From the NCBI RefSeq assembly GCF_013185915.1, contig NZ_JAAZUH010000001.1, forward strand, positions 1,240,001 through 1,304,000: DNA of 64,000 nucleotides, in the 5' to 3' direction. The translations under genes and the position numbers were made by a program. Positions 63,278 to 64,000 of the stretch are shown in pieces. Source of the DNA: Stenotrophomonas bentonitica. GTDB taxonomy: Bacteria > Pseudomonadota > Gammaproteobacteria > Xanthomonadales > Xanthomonadaceae. Position 1 is the first letter of the stretch. Each line of letters opens with the position of its first letter. The notes below the pieces were generated by a model, which was not told where the DNA came from, did no database searches, and saw nothing but the letters and a program-made list of their open reading frames with translations.

Positions 63278-64000
63278 TCAGCGGTTCTCGCGACTCCGCC
63301 TCAACCGCCGTGCAATTTCGCTGCTCGCGGCAATCACCGCCGTCAGCGTCGCCATCGACAGGAACTGCAGGCGGGTGTGCTCTTCAGAGAGCAGCAGGCC
63401 GAAGATCAACGCCAGGATGCCCAGCGCGGCCACGGTCAGGTACGGGTAGCCGGCCATGCGGAACGGCAGGCGGGTGCCGTCGCGGTTGGCGCGGTGGCGC
63501 AGGATCAGCTGCGACAGCAGCGCCATGGTCCATACCAGCAGGCAGGTGGAGCCGACGATGTTCAGCAGCACCGGCAGCACCTGGTCCGGGAACAGCAGTT
63601 CCATGATGGTGGCGGCGAAGCCGAACAGCACGCTGGCCAGCACCGCGATGATCGGTACCTGGCGCGGGTCGGTCCAGCCCAGCACTGCCGGCGCTTCGCG
63701 ACGCCGTGCCAGCGAATACATCATGCGCGAGGCGCCATACAGGTTCGCATTCAAGGCCGACAGCAGCGCGATCACCGCGATCAGGGTGATCGCCGCCGCC
63801 GCGCCCGGAATGTTGGCCACTTCCAGCACCGCCGCGAATGGCGACTTCAGCGACTCGCTGTTCCACGGCACCACCGCGATGATCACGGTCAGCGAACCGA
63901 TGTAGAACACCAGGATGCGCCAGGCCACGGTACGGATCGCCCGCGCGATGCTGCGCTCCGGGTCCTGGGTTTCCGCCGCGGCCACCGCCACGATTTCGGT
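63278..64000 (-). CDS. APC-family amino-acid permease, C-terminal part (cut by window end)
   Basis: The gene runs off the right end; 240 codons plus stop are visible. The N-terminal visible residues TEIVAVAAAETQDPERSIARAI match the conserved mid-protein segment of amino-acid permeases (TEIVGVTAGEAEDPEKTI-type), followed by about six membrane helices and a basic tail (RRLRRSRENR). It is a proton-coupled amino-acid importer. The substrate cannot be read from the part shown. Confidence 0.85.
   Translation of the reverse strand, partial: TEIVAVAAAETQDPERSIARAIRTVAWRILVFYIGSLTVIIAVVPWNSESLKSPFAAVLEVANIPGAAAAITLIAVIALLSALNANLYGASRMMYSLARRREAPAVLGWTDPRQVPIIAVLASVLFGFAATIMELLFPDQVLPVLLNIVGSTCLLVWTMALLSQLILRHRANRDGTRLPFRMAGYPYLTVAALGILALIFGLLLSEEHTRLQFLSMATLTAVIAASSEIARRLRRSRENR

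Overview
The window is a GC-rich (roughly two thirds G+C by eye), gene-dense bacterial chromosome segment that looks like Stenotrophomonas or a close Xanthomonadaceae relative. The reasons are the many short palindromes that begin with GTAG (the SMAG type of REP repeat known from S. maltophilia), a Xanthomonas-type ACE-like M2 peptidase, leucine dehydrogenase, and the core order rpoE-rseA-mucD-lepA-lepB-DUF4845-rnc-era-recO. The genus is an inference. I saw no rRNA or tRNA gene, insertion sequence, prophage or CRISPR array.

1-9 kb: a YegD-like Hsp70, a YkgJ-type cysteine cluster protein, then an ECF sigma / membrane anti-sigma / DUF4097 operon (minus strand) divergent from a tiny lipoprotein-like gene coupled to an MscS-like channel. 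The shared 114-bp intergenic region holds two mirror-image copies of the same ECF-type promoter. YbiI-like, DUF2058, YgjP-like, a degenerate pseudouridine synthase and a ClsC-like phospholipase D follow. A 0.4-kb non-coding inverted-repeat element lies at 9.0-9.4 kb.

9.4-26 kb: an HDOD protein, leucine dehydrogenase, a subtilisin autotransporter, thiolase, two Ala-rich lipoproteins, AidB, then a four-gene overlapping ligase-associated DNA repair operon (MBL exonuclease, ATP-dependent ligase, Lhr-like helicase, PdeM-like phosphoesterase), an FAD monooxygenase and a cold-shock gene.

26-40 kb: nagZ-hpt-methylthioinosine phosphorylase (salvage of methylthio-purines through hypoxanthine), rlmD with a CYTH protein, a receiver-Hpt protein, and the long minus-strand envelope stress / protein export / RNA processing block from rpoE to recO.

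40-58 kb: a FadJ-like beta-oxidation enzyme, two pirins, aqpZ, cstA with its YbdD partner, a DUF819 membrane protein, a ColRS-like two-component system next to a GT39 glycosyltransferase and a PAP2 phosphatase, the M2 peptidase and a Bcr-type efflux pump. Across 46.4-49.6 kb the + strand is G-rich at third codon positions for genes on both strands.

58-64 kb: a tandem glycine riboswitch ahead of gcvP, an isolated compositionally atypical gene encoding a glycosyltransferase-like, possibly secreted protein with a short upstream ORF, and the 3-prime part of an APC amino-acid permease cut by the window end. The best candidates for something undescribed are the mirrored ECF promoter and its regulon, and the atypical glycosyltransferase-like gene.
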